Source: Streptomyces lincolnensis (GTDB lineage: Bacteria; Actinomycetota; Actinomycetes; Streptomycetales; Streptomycetaceae). From it: a stretch of DNA of 64,000 nucleotides. The DNA is taken from NCBI RefSeq assembly GCF_021173675.1, contig NZ_JAIHON010000008.1:340784-404783 (forward strand). The letters run 5' to 3'. Below the pieces are notes generated by a model. It did not search any database, was not told where the DNA came from, and was given only the letters and a program-made list of their open reading frames with translations. The position numbers were made by a program, and so were the translations under genes. Positions 8,518 through 17,549 of this stretch are shown piece after piece; position 1 is the stretch's first letter; every line of letters starts with the position of its first letter.

Positions 8518-8683
8518 ATGAGTGCCGTCACGTGACGGAACCGGGACAATCGGCCGCCACGCCCGCACCTTTGCGGACCCTCCCCGCGTGGGTGCCCCCG
8601 CAGCGCGGGACGACAACCCCTCACCGTCATCGATTCCCCCGCACCCCCTCCTGCGACTGCCCTGCGGCTTCCCTGCGACTTCC

Positions 8684-9712
8684 CTACGACTCCCCGTACA
8701 GCGCGCGGTACGACGGCCACACCCCACCCGGCCCGTCCACCGGCTCGGCGGCGCGCACGGCCCGCACGATCGCGCGCGTCACGACGTCCGCGCCCGCCGC
8801 GAGCACCTCGTTGAGCGCCAGGGGGTTCCCGGCGTCCAGGGGGCGCGCGCCCGTCGACAGCGCGAACACCGTGTCCCCGTCGCTGAGCAGATGCACCGGC
8901 CGTACGGCCCGCGCGATGCCGTCGTGCGACGTGCCGGCCAGCTTCTGCGCCTGCGCCTTCGACAGCTCCGCGTCGGTGGCGACCACGGCCAGCGTGGTGT
9001 TGAGCGGGGGAAGGCCATTCCGCGCGGCGGCCTCGGCGAGGTGCCGGCCCGCGACCTCGTGGACCTCCGGCTCCGGATACGTCGCCCGCCCCTGGAACAA
9101 CTCCCCGTACAACACGCCCGTCTCCGGGTCCATGACCGACCCGGCGGCATTGGCGACCACCAGCGCCGCCACCGTGATCCCCGAGGCGAGGACGGTGCTC
9201 GCGGTGCCGACCCCGCCCTTCAGCGGCCCGACCGCGGCTCCCGTGCCCGCGCCCACGCCTCCCTCCCGCACCGGGTCACCGGGCGCGCTCGCGGCGGCGG
9301 CCTCCACCGCGGCCCGGCCGGTGGCCGCGTCGGGCCGCGCCCGGAAGTCACCGCCCCGCCCCAGATCGAAGACACAGGCCGCGGGCACCACCGGCACGAC
9401 ATGCGCCGGATCCGGCCCGACCCGCACCCCGCGCCCCCGCTCCTCCAGCCAGGCCATCACCCCGGACGCCGCGTCGAGCCCGTAGGCGCTGCCGCCCGTG
9501 AGGACGATCGCCTCGACCTTCTGCACGAGGTTGCGCGGGTCGAGGGCGTCGGTCTCCTTGGTGCCGGGGCCGCCACCGCGCACGTCCACGGCGGCGACGG
9601 CCCCGCCCTCCGGCGCCAGGACCACCGTGGTGCCCGTGAGCCAACCGCCACCGGTCCGCGTCGCGTGTCCCACCCGCACCCCGGCGACATCCGTCAATGC
9701 GTCAACTGTCAT
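8684..9712 (-). CDS. P1-family (S58, DmpA-like) aminopeptidase
   Basis: A 342-residue member of the DmpA/L-aminopeptidase (MEROPS S58) family: Ntn-type enzymes that self-cleave to expose an N-terminal nucleophile and remove N-terminal residues from small peptides or beta-peptides. Typical family segments are visible: LTDVAGVRVGHAT at the N-terminus, VLTGGSAYGLDAASGV near residue 70-85, and GTASTVLASGITVAALV near 190-206, the region of the expected cleavage and nucleophile. I chose the ATG at 9712 because family members start near MTVDALTDVAGVRVGH; the frame opens further upstream to 9808. There is no strong RBS. No signal peptide, so probably cytoplasmic. Confidence 0.88.
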   Translation of the reverse strand: MTVDALTDVAGVRVGHATRTGGGWLTGTTVVLAPEGGAVAAVDVRGGGPGTKETDALDPRNLVQKVEAIVLTGGSAYGLDAASGVMAWLEERGRGVRVGPDPAHVVPVVPAACVFDLGRGGDFRARPDAATGRAAVEAAAASAPGDPVREGGVGAGTGAAVGPLKGGVGTASTVLASGITVAALVVANAAGSVMDPETGVLYGELFQGRATYPEPEVHEVAGRHLAEAAARNGLPPLNTTLAVVATDAELSKAQAQKLAGTSHDGIARAVRPVHLLSDGDTVFALSTGARPLDAGNPLALNEVLAAGADVVTRAIVRAVRAAEPVDGPGGVWPSYRALYGES

Positions 9713-9815
9713 GCGGCCCAGTCTCGTCCAGCCCGCCCCTCCCCACGACGAGCCCGCACCGGCTCCGAGCTCCGGCGCCTCGACCTTCGGTACCCGGAGC
9801 TCCGGCACCCCGCGT

Positions 9816-11075
9816 TCAGGCCGCCCGTGCCGCCGCCACGCTCTCCCTGGTGACCATGCGCGCCGTCAGCGTCGTACCGACCACCACCGCCAGCGCCGCC
9901 ACGACGCCCGCCGTGAGCACCGCCCAGTCGCCCAGGAACGTGCAGCCGATCACCAGCAGAGCCGTCGTCGGCAGCACCAGCTGCTGGGCGGTGCCCACCT
10001 TGAAGTGGCGCGCGTGCAGCAGCCACACGGTCAGCAGGTACAGCGCCGTCGGCAGGGTCACGGCAGCCGACGCGGCCAGGGTGGAGATGTGCGCCTTGCC
10101 GACCGCCTGCTCGACCGCCACCTCCAGGCCCGCGCCGATCGCCGCGGCCGAGGCGAAGACCACGTAGTGGCCGTAACCCCACAGGAACGCCTGCCTGTTG
10201 GAGCGCAGATGACCGTGGATGGGCACCACGAAGTAGATCCACCAGGCGGCGAAGATGATCAGCAGACCGCCCGCGGCGATCGGCAGCAGCTCGTCCAGCG
10301 CGTCGTTCTCGTCGATGCCCGACTTCACGGCGACCGTGGCCGCCGCGATCGTCTCGCCGAGCACGATGATCGTGAACAGGCCGTACCGCTCCGCGATGTG
10401 GTGCGGATGCCAGGACGTGGGGTGGTCCTTCTCGGCGTACGGCGGTACGCACATCTCCAGCAGTGCCATCACCAGGAACACCCACGGCCTGGCGCCCTCG
10501 GGCAGGACCAGCAGCCCCAGCCAGCCGATCTGGCAGAGCAGCACACCGCCGGCGTACCGCAGGGCCATCGTTCTCTCCGGGCCCTCGTTCGACAGCGCCA
10601 CGCGCAGCCACTGCGCCGTCAGCCCGAGCCGCATGATCAGGTAGCCCACCACGACGGCCAGGAACTCGTGGTCCTCGAAGGCCCGGGAGACCCCGGCCGC
10701 CAGGACCAGGACACCGGCGATCTGGAGCAGGGTGACCACGCGATAGAGGGCGTCGTCGTTGTCGTACGCCGAGGCGAACCAGGTGAAGTTCATCCACGCC
10801 CACCAGATGGCGAAGAAGACCATCGCGTAGTTGAGGATCCCCTCGCCCGTGTGCGCCTCGGCCACGGAGTGCACCAGCTGGATGCCGGCCTGGGCGATCG
10901 CCACGACGAAACACAGGTCGAAGAAGAGTTCCAGCGGCGAGGCCACCCGATGCACCTCCTCGCGGCCACGGGCCGTGAGCCTGCGCAGGGGACTGAGGCG
11001 TGGGGGCGGACCGGAGGGGCCGGAGGGGCCGGAAGGGCCGGAAGGGTCGGAGGACGGTGGCGAGCTGGATGTCAT
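9816..11075 (-). CDS. ltrA: Low temperature requirement protein A (LtrA) family membrane protein
   Basis: A 419-residue integral membrane protein of the LtrA family, first linked to growth at low temperature in Listeria; its biochemical activity is unknown. The N-terminal 25 residues are a Ser/Pro/Gly repeat encoded by 9-bp DNA repeats (about 11001-11050). The conserved block VELFFDLCFVVAIAQ-like segment (here SPLELFFDLCFVVAIAQAG) follows at about residue 40-58, then some 12 hydrophobic segments to the C-terminus, including ERYGLFTIIVLGE, a family hallmark. ATG at 11075 lies 130 nt from the divergent start of the next gene, so the two probably have back-to-back promoters. Confidence 0.87.
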   Translation of the reverse strand: MTSSSPPSSDPSGPSGPSGPSGPPPRLSPLRRLTARGREEVHRVASPLELFFDLCFVVAIAQAGIQLVHSVAEAHTGEGILNYAMVFFAIWWAWMNFTWFASAYDNDDALYRVVTLLQIAGVLVLAAGVSRAFEDHEFLAVVVGYLIMRLGLTAQWLRVALSNEGPERTMALRYAGGVLLCQIGWLGLLVLPEGARPWVFLVMALLEMCVPPYAEKDHPTSWHPHHIAERYGLFTIIVLGETIAAATVAVKSGIDENDALDELLPIAAGGLLIIFAAWWIYFVVPIHGHLRSNRQAFLWGYGHYVVFASAAAIGAGLEVAVEQAVGKAHISTLAASAAVTLPTALYLLTVWLLHARHFKVGTAQQLVLPTTALLVIGCTFLGDWAVLTAGVVAALAVVVGTTLTARMVTRESVAAARAA

Positions 11076-11205
11076 GAGTCCAAGCACACCAGACGGGGCG
11101 CCGGATCGCCCGCGCATGGGCGGACCGGGACGAGAAGCCCGTGCCCGGCCCTGGGAGCGGCCCGCGACCGTCCGTGCCGGAGACGCCGGGCCGTACCCTG
11201 GGCCT

Positions 11206-11439
11206 ATGAGCACCGCCCCCGACCCTGCCGACCCTGCCGACCCTGCCGACCCCGCAGCGCCCGCCGACCCCGCCGAGCCACCGGCGCCGCGCCGGCCCAA
11301 GGCCGCGTTGATCTTCGACGATCCCCTGGACCAGCAGTCCTCGGACGACACGGACCGCGGGTGGGGCGAGCGACCCGGTACGGACGGGGCGGCCGACCTC
11401 AAGCGCTTCCTCGACGAGAAGCCGCCCCACCACCTGTGA
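11206..11439 (+). CDS. Small conserved hypothetical protein
   Basis: A 77-residue acidic, proline-rich protein. The N-terminus contains a Pro-Ala-Asp repeat (ADPADPADPA) encoded by perfect 9-bp tandem repeats at about 11221-11247. The C-terminal 45 residues look folded and conserved in style (KAALIFDDPLDQQSSDD... AADLKRFLDEKPPHHL). No known domain. The ATG at 11206 has no RBS but a -10 TACCCT (11194-11199) ends 6 nt before it, so the mRNA is probably leaderless. It runs convergent to mscL, whose stop is 14 nt away. Confidence 0.72.
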   Translation: MSTAPDPADPADPADPAAPADPAEPPAPRRPKAALIFDDPLDQQSSDDTDRGWGERPGTDGAADLKRFLDEKPPHHL

Positions 11440-11452
11440 GCCAGGACAGGCC

Positions 11453-11929
11453 CTAGCGCTCGTCGTGCCCCGACCCCCGCTGCTGCGCGACCAGCGCGTC
11501 GCGGATCTCCTTGAGCACCTCCAGCTCGCTCACCTCGATGATCTCGTGCGTGCCCTCCTTCGCCTTCCGGCGGGCCTCCACCCGGGCCAGGTACTTCGAC
11601 ATCGGCAGGACCATGAGGAAGTAGACGACGGCCGCGGTGATCACGAAGCTGAGCGTCGCGCCGAGGACGGAACCCCACATGATCAGGACGCCGTCCGTCA
11701 CCGTGCCGTCCGCGGCCTTGCGGCACGGGTCCTTCAGACAGGTGCTGTAACTGTCGAGGTTCTGGGTGCCGATCGCTCCGACCAGCGGGTTGATGATCCC
11801 CTTCACCACCGAGTTGACGATGTTGGTGAAGGCGGCGCCGATGACCACCGCGACGGCCAGATCGACGACGTTCCCACGGGTCAGGAAGGCTTTGAAGCCA
11901 TCCCAGACGCTCGGCTTCTTCTCGCTCAA
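11453..11929 (-). CDS. mscL: Large-conductance mechanosensitive channel MscL
   Basis: A 158-residue membrane channel that opens under high membrane tension to release osmolytes during hypo-osmotic shock. The family pattern is clear: N-terminal amphipathic helix with GFKAFLTRGNVVDLAVAVVIG leading into TM1 (about 12-42), a periplasmic-side loop with two Cys residues (CLKDPC), TM2 (about 80-105) and a charged cytoplasmic helix. The two-Cys loop is longer than in E. coli MscL (136 aa), as I recall for Streptomyces. The start is TTG at 11929, supported by GAGGAGA about 10 nt upstream; no ATG or GTG fits the conserved N-terminus. Confidence 0.95.
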   Translation of the reverse strand: MSEKKPSVWDGFKAFLTRGNVVDLAVAVVIGAAFTNIVNSVVKGIINPLVGAIGTQNLDSYSTCLKDPCRKAADGTVTDGVLIMWGSVLGATLSFVITAAVVYFLMVLPMSKYLARVEARRKAKEGTHEIIEVSELEVLKEIRDALVAQQRGSGHDER

Positions 11930-12067
11930 CTGGGGGACTCTCCTCGTACGAACCGGTTGTGGAACAAACAGCTCCGCAACCTACGTCAGGGCGAGGCAAC
12001 CTTGTCCAATTGGGTAGCTCGATCGGGGTAGTTGACGGGAACGCACAGACGAACCGGAGCACACCGC

Positions 12068-12706
12068 TCAACACAGCGTCACCGCCAGCCGTGCCGTCGT
12101 GCTCGCGCCGGCGAGGTCCGCCGCGGTGGCGCGGGGCACCGAGAGCACTACCAGGGCCCCGCCCCCGGACGCGCCGTCGGGAGCCTCCGACGCCTCCAAC
12201 GCCTCCAACGCCTCCGGCACCTTCGTCACCCGCGCCCCGCGCGCCACCACGCGCGCGTCACCGCCCGTCGCCGTCTCCTCGGCGGCGATGACGTCCACCC
12301 GGTCGCCCGGGCGCAGCAGCCGCACCGCCGCCCCGTCGGCGATCCGCACCGGCGCCCTGACGAGGTGGACGGCCCGCTTTTCCCGTACGGGATCCGCCAC
12401 GGGATGCCCACGGGCCCGTTCCGCGTCCCGCGGACCCGCCGCCACGAGCGCGGCCGCGGTGACGGCGAGTCCGATCGCCAGGGCACGCCTGCGGTGTCGC
12501 ACGAGCCGCTGCAAGGCATACCGCCCGCCGCGCACCCGCACGGGGGCGAAGTGCGGCACCTCGCAGGTCGGCGGGGCGTCCGCCCCCGGCGGGAGCGGGA
12601 CCGACGACGGGAAGGGAGCGGGGGAGGAGAAGGGAGCGGGGGAGGGAGAGGGGGAGGGGGACGGGAAAGGGGAGGGCGAGCGCGAGGGCGCGGGAGCGTA
12701 GGACAT
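12068..12706 (-). CDS. SAF/RcpC-CpaB-like membrane-anchored protein
   Basis: A 212-residue protein with a low-complexity Pro/Ser/Phe N-terminus (about residues 4-45), a basic patch (QRLVRHRRR), one TM helix (about 75-92, ALAIGLAVTAAALVAAG), then an extracytoplasmic domain resembling SAF/RcpC (VHLVRAPVRIADGAAVRLLRPGDRVDV). SAF domains occur in CpaB, the periplasmic part of Flp-pilus machines, but no tad/flp genes are near, so the role is unknown. The low-complexity part is encoded by a long purine tract on the plus strand (about 12608-12695). ATG at 12706; RBS weak. Confidence 0.72.
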   Translation of the reverse strand: MSYAPAPSRSPSPFPSPSPSPSPAPFSSPAPFPSSVPLPPGADAPPTCEVPHFAPVRVRGGRYALQRLVRHRRRALAIGLAVTAAALVAAGPRDAERARGHPVADPVREKRAVHLVRAPVRIADGAAVRLLRPGDRVDVIAAEETATGGDARVVARGARVTKVPEALEALEASEAPDGASGGGALVVLSVPRATAADLAGASTTARLAVTLC

Positions 12707-12869
12707 GGAAAGGACCACCACCTGTGACGAGAGATCGGCCTGCGATGCCACGATGCGGCTTCGCGCCGATTCCCGCCGGGGCCGGTGGGTTACTGACGGG
12801 TTGTGGACAACTCCGCCACCCGAACGAGGAGTTCCGCGACCACGAGGCCGCCGCCCGCACCCCCGTCCG

Positions 12870-13703
12870 CTACGGCAGCGCGATCCCCGGGTCCATCCCG
12901 CCCAGCGCGTTCACGCACAAGCAGTCCCGCTCCTCGGCCGAGGGCAGTGCGGCCACGGCGTCGAACAGCACGCCCCGCAGCCGGTCCACGTTCGCCGCGA
13001 AGACCCGCAGCACCTCGTCGTGGGAGACGCCCTCGCCGGTCTCCGCGCCCGCGTCGAGGTCGGTGACCAGGGTCAACGAGGTGTAGCAGAGCTCCAGTTC
13101 ACGGGCGAGCGCCGCTTCGGGGTGTCCGGTCATGCCCACCACGGACCAGCCCTGCGCCTGGTGCCAGAGCGATTCGGCGCGCGTCGAGAAGCGCGGTCCC
13201 TCGACCACGACGAGCGTGCCGCCGTCCACCGCTTCCCAGTCCTGACCGCGCGCCGCCTTCAGCGCGGCCGCCCGGCCGGTCGGGCAGTAGGGGTCGGCCA
13301 GGGACACGTGCACCACGTTCGGCACCGTGCCGTCCGGCAGCGGCAGCCCGTCGAAGTAGGTGCCCGCCCGGGACTTCGTACGGTCGACCAGCTGGTCCGG
13401 CACGAGCAGCGTGCCCGGTCCGTACTCGGGGCGCAGCCCGCCGACCGCGCACGGGCCGAGGACCTGGCGCGCGCCGACGGACCGCAGCGCCCACAGGTTG
13501 GCCCGGTAGTTGATGCGGTGCGGCGGCAGGTGGTGGCCGCGTCCGTGCCGGGGCAGGAACGCGACCCGCCGGCCGGCGACCTCACCGAGGAAGAGGGAGT
13601 CGCTGGGCGGCCCGTAGGGGGTGTCCACCTGGATCTCGGTCACGTCGTCGAGGAACGAGTAGAAGCCCGAGCCGCCGATTACGCCGATCTCTGCGTTCGC
13701 CAT
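12870..13703 (-). CDS. mtnP: S-methyl-5'-thioadenosine phosphorylase
   Basis: A 277-residue purine nucleoside phosphorylase-fold enzyme (PNP/MTAP family 2). It splits methylthioadenosine, a by-product of polyamine synthesis and SAM use, with phosphate into adenine and 5-methylthioribose-1-phosphate. Signatures: IGVIGGSGFY at the N-terminus, the phosphate-binding LPRHGRGH at about residue 50-57, the INYRANLWAL stretch, and the family block VVVEGPRFSTRAESLW followed by VGMTGHPEA, where the Met is part of the nucleoside site. The ATG at 13703 has no RBS; -10 TAGTGT (complement of 13711-13716) ends 7 nt upstream, indicating a leaderless mRNA. Confidence 0.92.
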   Translation of the reverse strand: MANAEIGVIGGSGFYSFLDDVTEIQVDTPYGPPSDSLFLGEVAGRRVAFLPRHGRGHHLPPHRINYRANLWALRSVGARQVLGPCAVGGLRPEYGPGTLLVPDQLVDRTKSRAGTYFDGLPLPDGTVPNVVHVSLADPYCPTGRAAALKAARGQDWEAVDGGTLVVVEGPRFSTRAESLWHQAQGWSVVGMTGHPEAALARELELCYTSLTLVTDLDAGAETGEGVSHDEVLRVFAANVDRLRGVLFDAVAALPSAEERDCLCVNALGGMDPGIALP

Positions 13704-13792
13704 GACCAGCACACTAACGGGCGCCCTCCGCCCCGGGAGCGGGGGTCGTGAAACATCCGCGGCCCCGGCGACCGGGAAGCGGACACGCCGAA

Positions 13793-13820
13793 GACCCCGC
13801 CGTCCCATGACGACGGGGTC
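13793..13820 (-). terminator. Hairpin terminator after the FmdB gene
   Basis: Arms GACCCCGCCGTC (13793-13804) and GACGACGGGGTC (13809-13820) with a CCAT loop and one G-T pair. It lies just downstream of the minus-strand stop at 13834. Confidence 0.75.
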
Positions 13821-13833
13821 CCGGAAGTGAGGG

Positions 13834-14163
13834 TTACGCCGCGGAGCTGCTGCTGGACGAGCCGCTCGACGTGCTCGACGGCTTCGAGTCCGACTTGGAC
13901 TCCGACGAGGACGACTTCGACTCCGAGGACGAAGTGGAGGTCGACGCCTTCGAGGACGCCGACGCCGGCGAGCTGCTCGACGAGGAGCCGCGGCTGTCGT
14001 TCCGGTAGAAGCCGGAGCCCTTGAAGACGATACCGACGGCGGAGAACACCTTCTTGAGGCGGCCGTTGCAGCTGGGGCACTCGGTCAGGGCGTCATCGGT
14101 GAACTTCTGCACCGCCTCGAGGCCCTCGCCGCACTCGGTGCACTGGTACTGGTAGGTCGGCAC
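13834..14163 (-). CDS. FmdB-family zinc-ribbon protein with poly-Ser tail
   Basis: A 109-residue protein. Residues 1-45 are an FmdB/CxxC zinc ribbon (PTYQYQCTECGEGLE... TECPSCNG), with two CxxC pairs that should bind one zinc. The rest, about 60 residues, is almost only Ser with Ala, Lys, Glu, Asp and Thr, and must be disordered. FmdB proteins were first seen beside amidase/formamidase genes, but most have no proven role; a regulatory or nucleic-acid function is guessed. The GTG at 14163 is the start because AGGAGG (14170-14175) is 6 nt upstream; in-frame codons further up lack support. Confidence 0.88.
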   Translation of the reverse strand: MPTYQYQCTECGEGLEAVQKFTDDALTECPSCNGRLKKVFSAVGIVFKGSGFYRNDSRGSSSSSSPASASSKASTSTSSSESKSSSSESKSDSKPSSTSSGSSSSSSAA

Positions 14164-14230
14164 TGTCTTCCTCCTGGCACTCTCACTCAATGAGTGCTAA
14201 CGACGGTCCATAGTGACGTATTCCTGAGGA

Positions 14231-15493
14231 TCAGTCCACTGCCACCGGCACGCGGTGACCGACGCCACGTGCGACGGTGCGGCTGTGGGGCCGTGCCGCG
14301 AGCCGTGAACGCAGGGCCAGCACGGTCGCCAGGGCGAGCAGGGTGCCGCCCATCGGCACCAGGAATCCGGCACCGTCGCCGTAGCGGTCCTCCAGCTGTC
14401 CGGCGATCGTGACGGCGACCGCCTGGCCGAGGGCGACCGCGCCGGTCAGCCAGGTGAAGGCCTCGGTGCGGGCACCGGCCGGGACCAGGCTCTCGACCAG
14501 GGTGTAGCCGGTGATCAGCGAGGGGGCGATGCACATGCCGACCAGGAGGCCGAGGCCGGCCAGGACGAGCACCGAGTGCGCGGCCCACAGACCGGAGGCG
14601 GTCAGCGCGAGAGCGGTGTAGCCGACGATCAGGCGCTGTTTCGGGGCCGCCTTCCAGGCGATGGCCCCGCAGACGAGACCGGAGAGCATGTTGCCCGCGG
14701 CGAAGGTGCCGTACAGGACGCCGTTCAGGCCGGGTTCGCCGATCGACTCGGAGAACGCGGCCAGGGAGACCTGCATGCCGCCGAAGACCGCGCCGATGCC
14801 GAGGAAGGCCACGATCAGCACGCGCACTCCGGGAATGCGCAGGGCGGAGCCGCGCTCCACGCGCGCGTGGCCGTCGACGCCGACGGGCGGCTGGGTGCTC
14901 TTCTGCGCGGCGAACAGCAGACCGCCCAGCAGGGTGAGCGACGCCTCCGTCACCAGGCCGGCGGCCGGGTCCACAGCGGTGCACAGGGCGGTGGCCAGCA
15001 GCGGGCCGACGACGAAGGTCAGTTCGTCCGTGACCGACTCGAAGGCGGCCGCGGTCGACATCAGGGGCGAGCCCTGGAGCTTGACGCCCCAGCGGGCGCG
15101 CACCATGGGCCCGATCTGGGGCGTGGAGGCGCCGGTGGGCACGGCGGCCACGAGCAGTGCCCACAGGGGCGCCTGCGACAGCGCGAGCGCGGTCAGGGTC
15201 AGGCCCGACAGCGCGTGGACCACGACGCCGGGGATCAGCACCACGCGCTGGCCGTAGCGGTCCGCGAGGCGTCCGCCGAAGGGCGCGAACAGCGCCATGG
15301 AGACGCCGGTGACGGCCGCGGCGGCGCCCGCGGCGCCGTAGGAGCCGGTGGTGTGCTGCACCAGCAGCACGATGGAGACGGTGAGCATCGCGAACGGCTG
15401 GCGTGCCGCGAAGCCGGGGAGCAGGAACGTCCAGGCGCCGCGCGTGCGCAGCAGCTGTCCGTATCCCGGGCGGGAGGTGACCGTGGATGCCAC
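14231..15493 (-). CDS. MFS transporter (12-helix), substrate unknown
   Basis: A 420-residue major facilitator with about 12 hydrophobic segments and a motif-A-like loop after TM2 (APFGGRLADRYGQRV). The short N-terminus (GYGQLLRTRGAW..LLPGFAARQP) resembles MFS exporters of the YfcJ/arabinose-efflux-like group. GTG start at 15493 with GAAAGG 9 nt upstream. The gene has a long leader: a good -10 (TATGAT, complement of 15666-15671) lies about 170 nt upstream, abutting an inverted repeat (15671-15697), so expression is probably controlled by a repressor whose gene is not adjacent. Confidence 0.85.
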   Translation of the reverse strand: MASTVTSRPGYGQLLRTRGAWTFLLPGFAARQPFAMLTVSIVLLVQHTTGSYGAAGAAAAVTGVSMALFAPFGGRLADRYGQRVVLIPGVVVHALSGLTLTALALSQAPLWALLVAAVPTGASTPQIGPMVRARWGVKLQGSPLMSTAAAFESVTDELTFVVGPLLATALCTAVDPAAGLVTEASLTLLGGLLFAAQKSTQPPVGVDGHARVERGSALRIPGVRVLIVAFLGIGAVFGGMQVSLAAFSESIGEPGLNGVLYGTFAAGNMLSGLVCGAIAWKAAPKQRLIVGYTALALTASGLWAAHSVLVLAGLGLLVGMCIAPSLITGYTLVESLVPAGARTEAFTWLTGAVALGQAVAVTIAGQLEDRYGDGAGFLVPMGGTLLALATVLALRSRLAARPHSRTVARGVGHRVPVAVD

Positions 15494-15670
15494 GGCCCGT
15501 GCCTTTCTGCCGCCTGGTAGCGCGTCCGTGCGGGGGCGCCGAGAGCTGTCCTTGGTGCGCGGACTGCGGTAGATGCCGGGATCCACTGCTCAGGGGACGT
15601 CCCGGCCGCCATACGGTCGCGCCAGCTCTGCGTCAGGCAGAGTTGGTTCGATCAGGTGTGCCTTCATCAT

Positions 15671-15697
15671 ACAGGGGGTAATGCCTGGTGCCCCTGT
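15671..15697. promoter_or_regulatory. Candidate operator at the MFS promoter
   Basis: Inverted repeat ACAGGGG (15671-15677) / CCCCTGT (15691-15697), 13-nt centre. It begins at the last base of a consensus -10 TATGAT read on the minus strand (complement of 15666-15671). A small hairpin with arms CTCTGC/GCAGAG (15626-15642) lies further down the leader. Confidence 0.45.
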
Positions 15698-15763
15698 GAA
15701 AGTGACCACCATCAGGGCGTTCACCTGCGATCGAGGGTCGTGTGAATCGTATGAAACGCGCCC

Positions 15764-17311
15764 TTAATGATCGCTGCCCGTGCCGTTCGCGCCGTCCGTC
15801 CCCAGCCATCCGGCCAGCTTGCCGCCGTGGCCCACGGCCCGCAGGCGCCGCTCGGCGGCGTCCCGGACGGGATCCGTGGCGACGACGAGGAGTTCGTCGC
15901 CGCGCCGCAGCACCGTCGTCGGCAGCGGGACGAACGATTTTCCGTCCCGGACGACCAGGGTGACCGCGGCTCCCGCGGGCAGCCGCAGCTCGTGGATCTC
16001 GACACCGTGCATCTTCGACCCGTCGGGGATCGCGACGGACAGCAGGTGTCCGCGCAGCCGCTCCAGGGGCGCCGACTCGATGCCGAGGTCGGAGGCCTCG
16101 GAGTCCTCGCCCAGCCGCAGCTTGCGGGCGAGCCAGGGCAGGGTCGGCCCCTGGACCAGGGTGTAGACGACGACCAGGACGAAGACGATGTTGAAGATCC
16201 GGCGGCTGGCCTCGACGCCCTCCACCATCGGGATGGTGGCCAGGATGATGGGCACCGCGCCGCGCAGCCCGGCCCAGGACATCAGCGTCTGCTCCTGCCA
16301 GGGCACCCGGAAGGGCCTGAGGCACAGCACGACGCTCAGCGGGCGCGCGACCATGGTCAGCACCAGCCCGATGACGAGCGCGGGCCACACGTCGTCGCCC
16401 AGTTCGTGCGGGGTGACCAGCAGGCCGAGCAGGACGAACATGCCGATCTGGGCGATCCAGCCGAGCCCTTCGGCGAAGCCGCGGGTGGCCGGCCAGTGCG
16501 GCAGCTTGGCGTTGCCCAGCATCATCGAGGCGAGGTAGACCGCGAGGAAGCCGCTGCCGTGCGCCAGCGCGCCCGCCGCGTACGCCATGACGGCGATCGC
16601 CATGACGGCGATGGGGTAGAGGCCGGAGGCGGGCAGGGCGACGTGTCTGAGGCCCCAGGCGCCCAGCAGGCCCACCGCGAGGCCGAGGGCGGCGCCGATG
16701 GCCAGTTCGAGCGCTATCACGCCGATGAGCACGTACCAGTGCTCGACCGGCCCCGCCGTGGAGAAGGCGACCACCAGGATGACCACGGGGGCGTCGTTGA
16801 AGCCGGACTCGGCCTCCAGGGTGCCCGTCACGCGCGCGGGCAGGGGGATCCGGCGCAGTACGGAGAAGACCGCCGCCGCGTCCGTGGAGGACACCACCGC
16901 CCCGATGATGAGCGCCTGGCGCCACTCCAGCCCGATCAGGTAGTGCGCGGCCGTCGCCGTGACCCCGACGCTCACCGCGACCCCGGCCAGCGCCAGCGTG
17001 GTGGCGGCGGGCAGGGCCGGCTTGATCTCCTTCCACTTCGTGCCGAGTCCGCCCTCGGCCAGGATCACGACGAGGGCCGCGTATCCGATGACCTGGGTGA
17101 GTTCGGCGTTGTCGAAGTGGATGTCGCCGATGCCGTCCTGGCCCATGGCGACGCCGATCCCCAGGTACACGAGCAGGCTGGGGAGCCCGCTGCGCGAGGA
17201 GATCCGGACCGCGGCGACGGCGACGAGCAGGACGAGCGAGCAGACGAGCAGGAGCTGGTTGAGGTGGTGGACAGTCAGCGGCCGTTCCCTTCCCTGGCCC
17301 GCACGCATCAC
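15764..17311 (-). CDS. K+(Na+)/H+ antiporter, NhaP2/CPA1 type with TrkA-C domain
   Basis: A 515-residue cation:proton antiporter. The membrane part (about 12-400) contains the CPA1 features SSTDAAAVFSVL near residue 140, with the conserved Asp of the ion site, and ESGFNDAPVV about 25 residues later. The cytoplasmic C-terminus (about 420-505) matches a TrkA-C/RCK_C regulatory domain. Together these point to potassium/proton antiport in osmotic or pH homeostasis. The start is unclear: GTG 17311 or ATG 17308 are in frame, but the best RBS (GGAAGGGAA) lies before a CTG at about 17275 (LTVHHLNQLLL), where the family alignment would also begin. Confidence 0.9.
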   Translation of the reverse strand: MMRAGQGRERPLTVHHLNQLLLVCSLVLLVAVAAVRISSRSGLPSLLVYLGIGVAMGQDGIGDIHFDNAELTQVIGYAALVVILAEGGLGTKWKEIKPALPAATTLALAGVAVSVGVTATAAHYLIGLEWRQALIIGAVVSSTDAAAVFSVLRRIPLPARVTGTLEAESGFNDAPVVILVVAFSTAGPVEHWYVLIGVIALELAIGAALGLAVGLLGAWGLRHVALPASGLYPIAVMAIAVMAYAAGALAHGSGFLAVYLASMMLGNAKLPHWPATRGFAEGLGWIAQIGMFVLLGLLVTPHELGDDVWPALVIGLVLTMVARPLSVVLCLRPFRVPWQEQTLMSWAGLRGAVPIILATIPMVEGVEASRRIFNIVFVLVVVYTLVQGPTLPWLARKLRLGEDSEASDLGIESAPLERLRGHLLSVAIPDGSKMHGVEIHELRLPAGAAVTLVVRDGKSFVPLPTTVLRRGDELLVVATDPVRDAAERRLRAVGHGGKLAGWLGTDGANGTGSDH

Positions 17312-17549
17312 GCGCGCGCGGGCTCACGTACATAGGACACGAAGAGGCAGGACTCCGCACCCAAGTACTTCGTTACCTTACCTAACTCTTGACGATTTCT
17401 TGACGCTTCCCGGTGCATGATCGAACGCCCGTCCGTGCTGGTTCCCGACTCCGCGTCAAGTCGCACCGGGCCCTGCGCCTATGGTTGCTCCAGCGCTCAT
17501 TCGAAGTCACAGCCCGCCTGCCGCTCGCGTTAGGACAGCAAGGACAGCG

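Noticed and set aside
12801..12810. TTGTGGACAA, complement TTGTCCACAA, a perfect Streptomyces DnaA box
   Set aside because: A single copy with no cluster; not evidence for an origin. It may have a regulatory role upstream of the SAF-protein gene.
17366..17400. TTAGGTAAGG-like sequence upstream of the antiporter considered as an iron (DmdR/IdeR) box
   Set aside because: Only the left half matches; the right half does not form the expected inverted partner.
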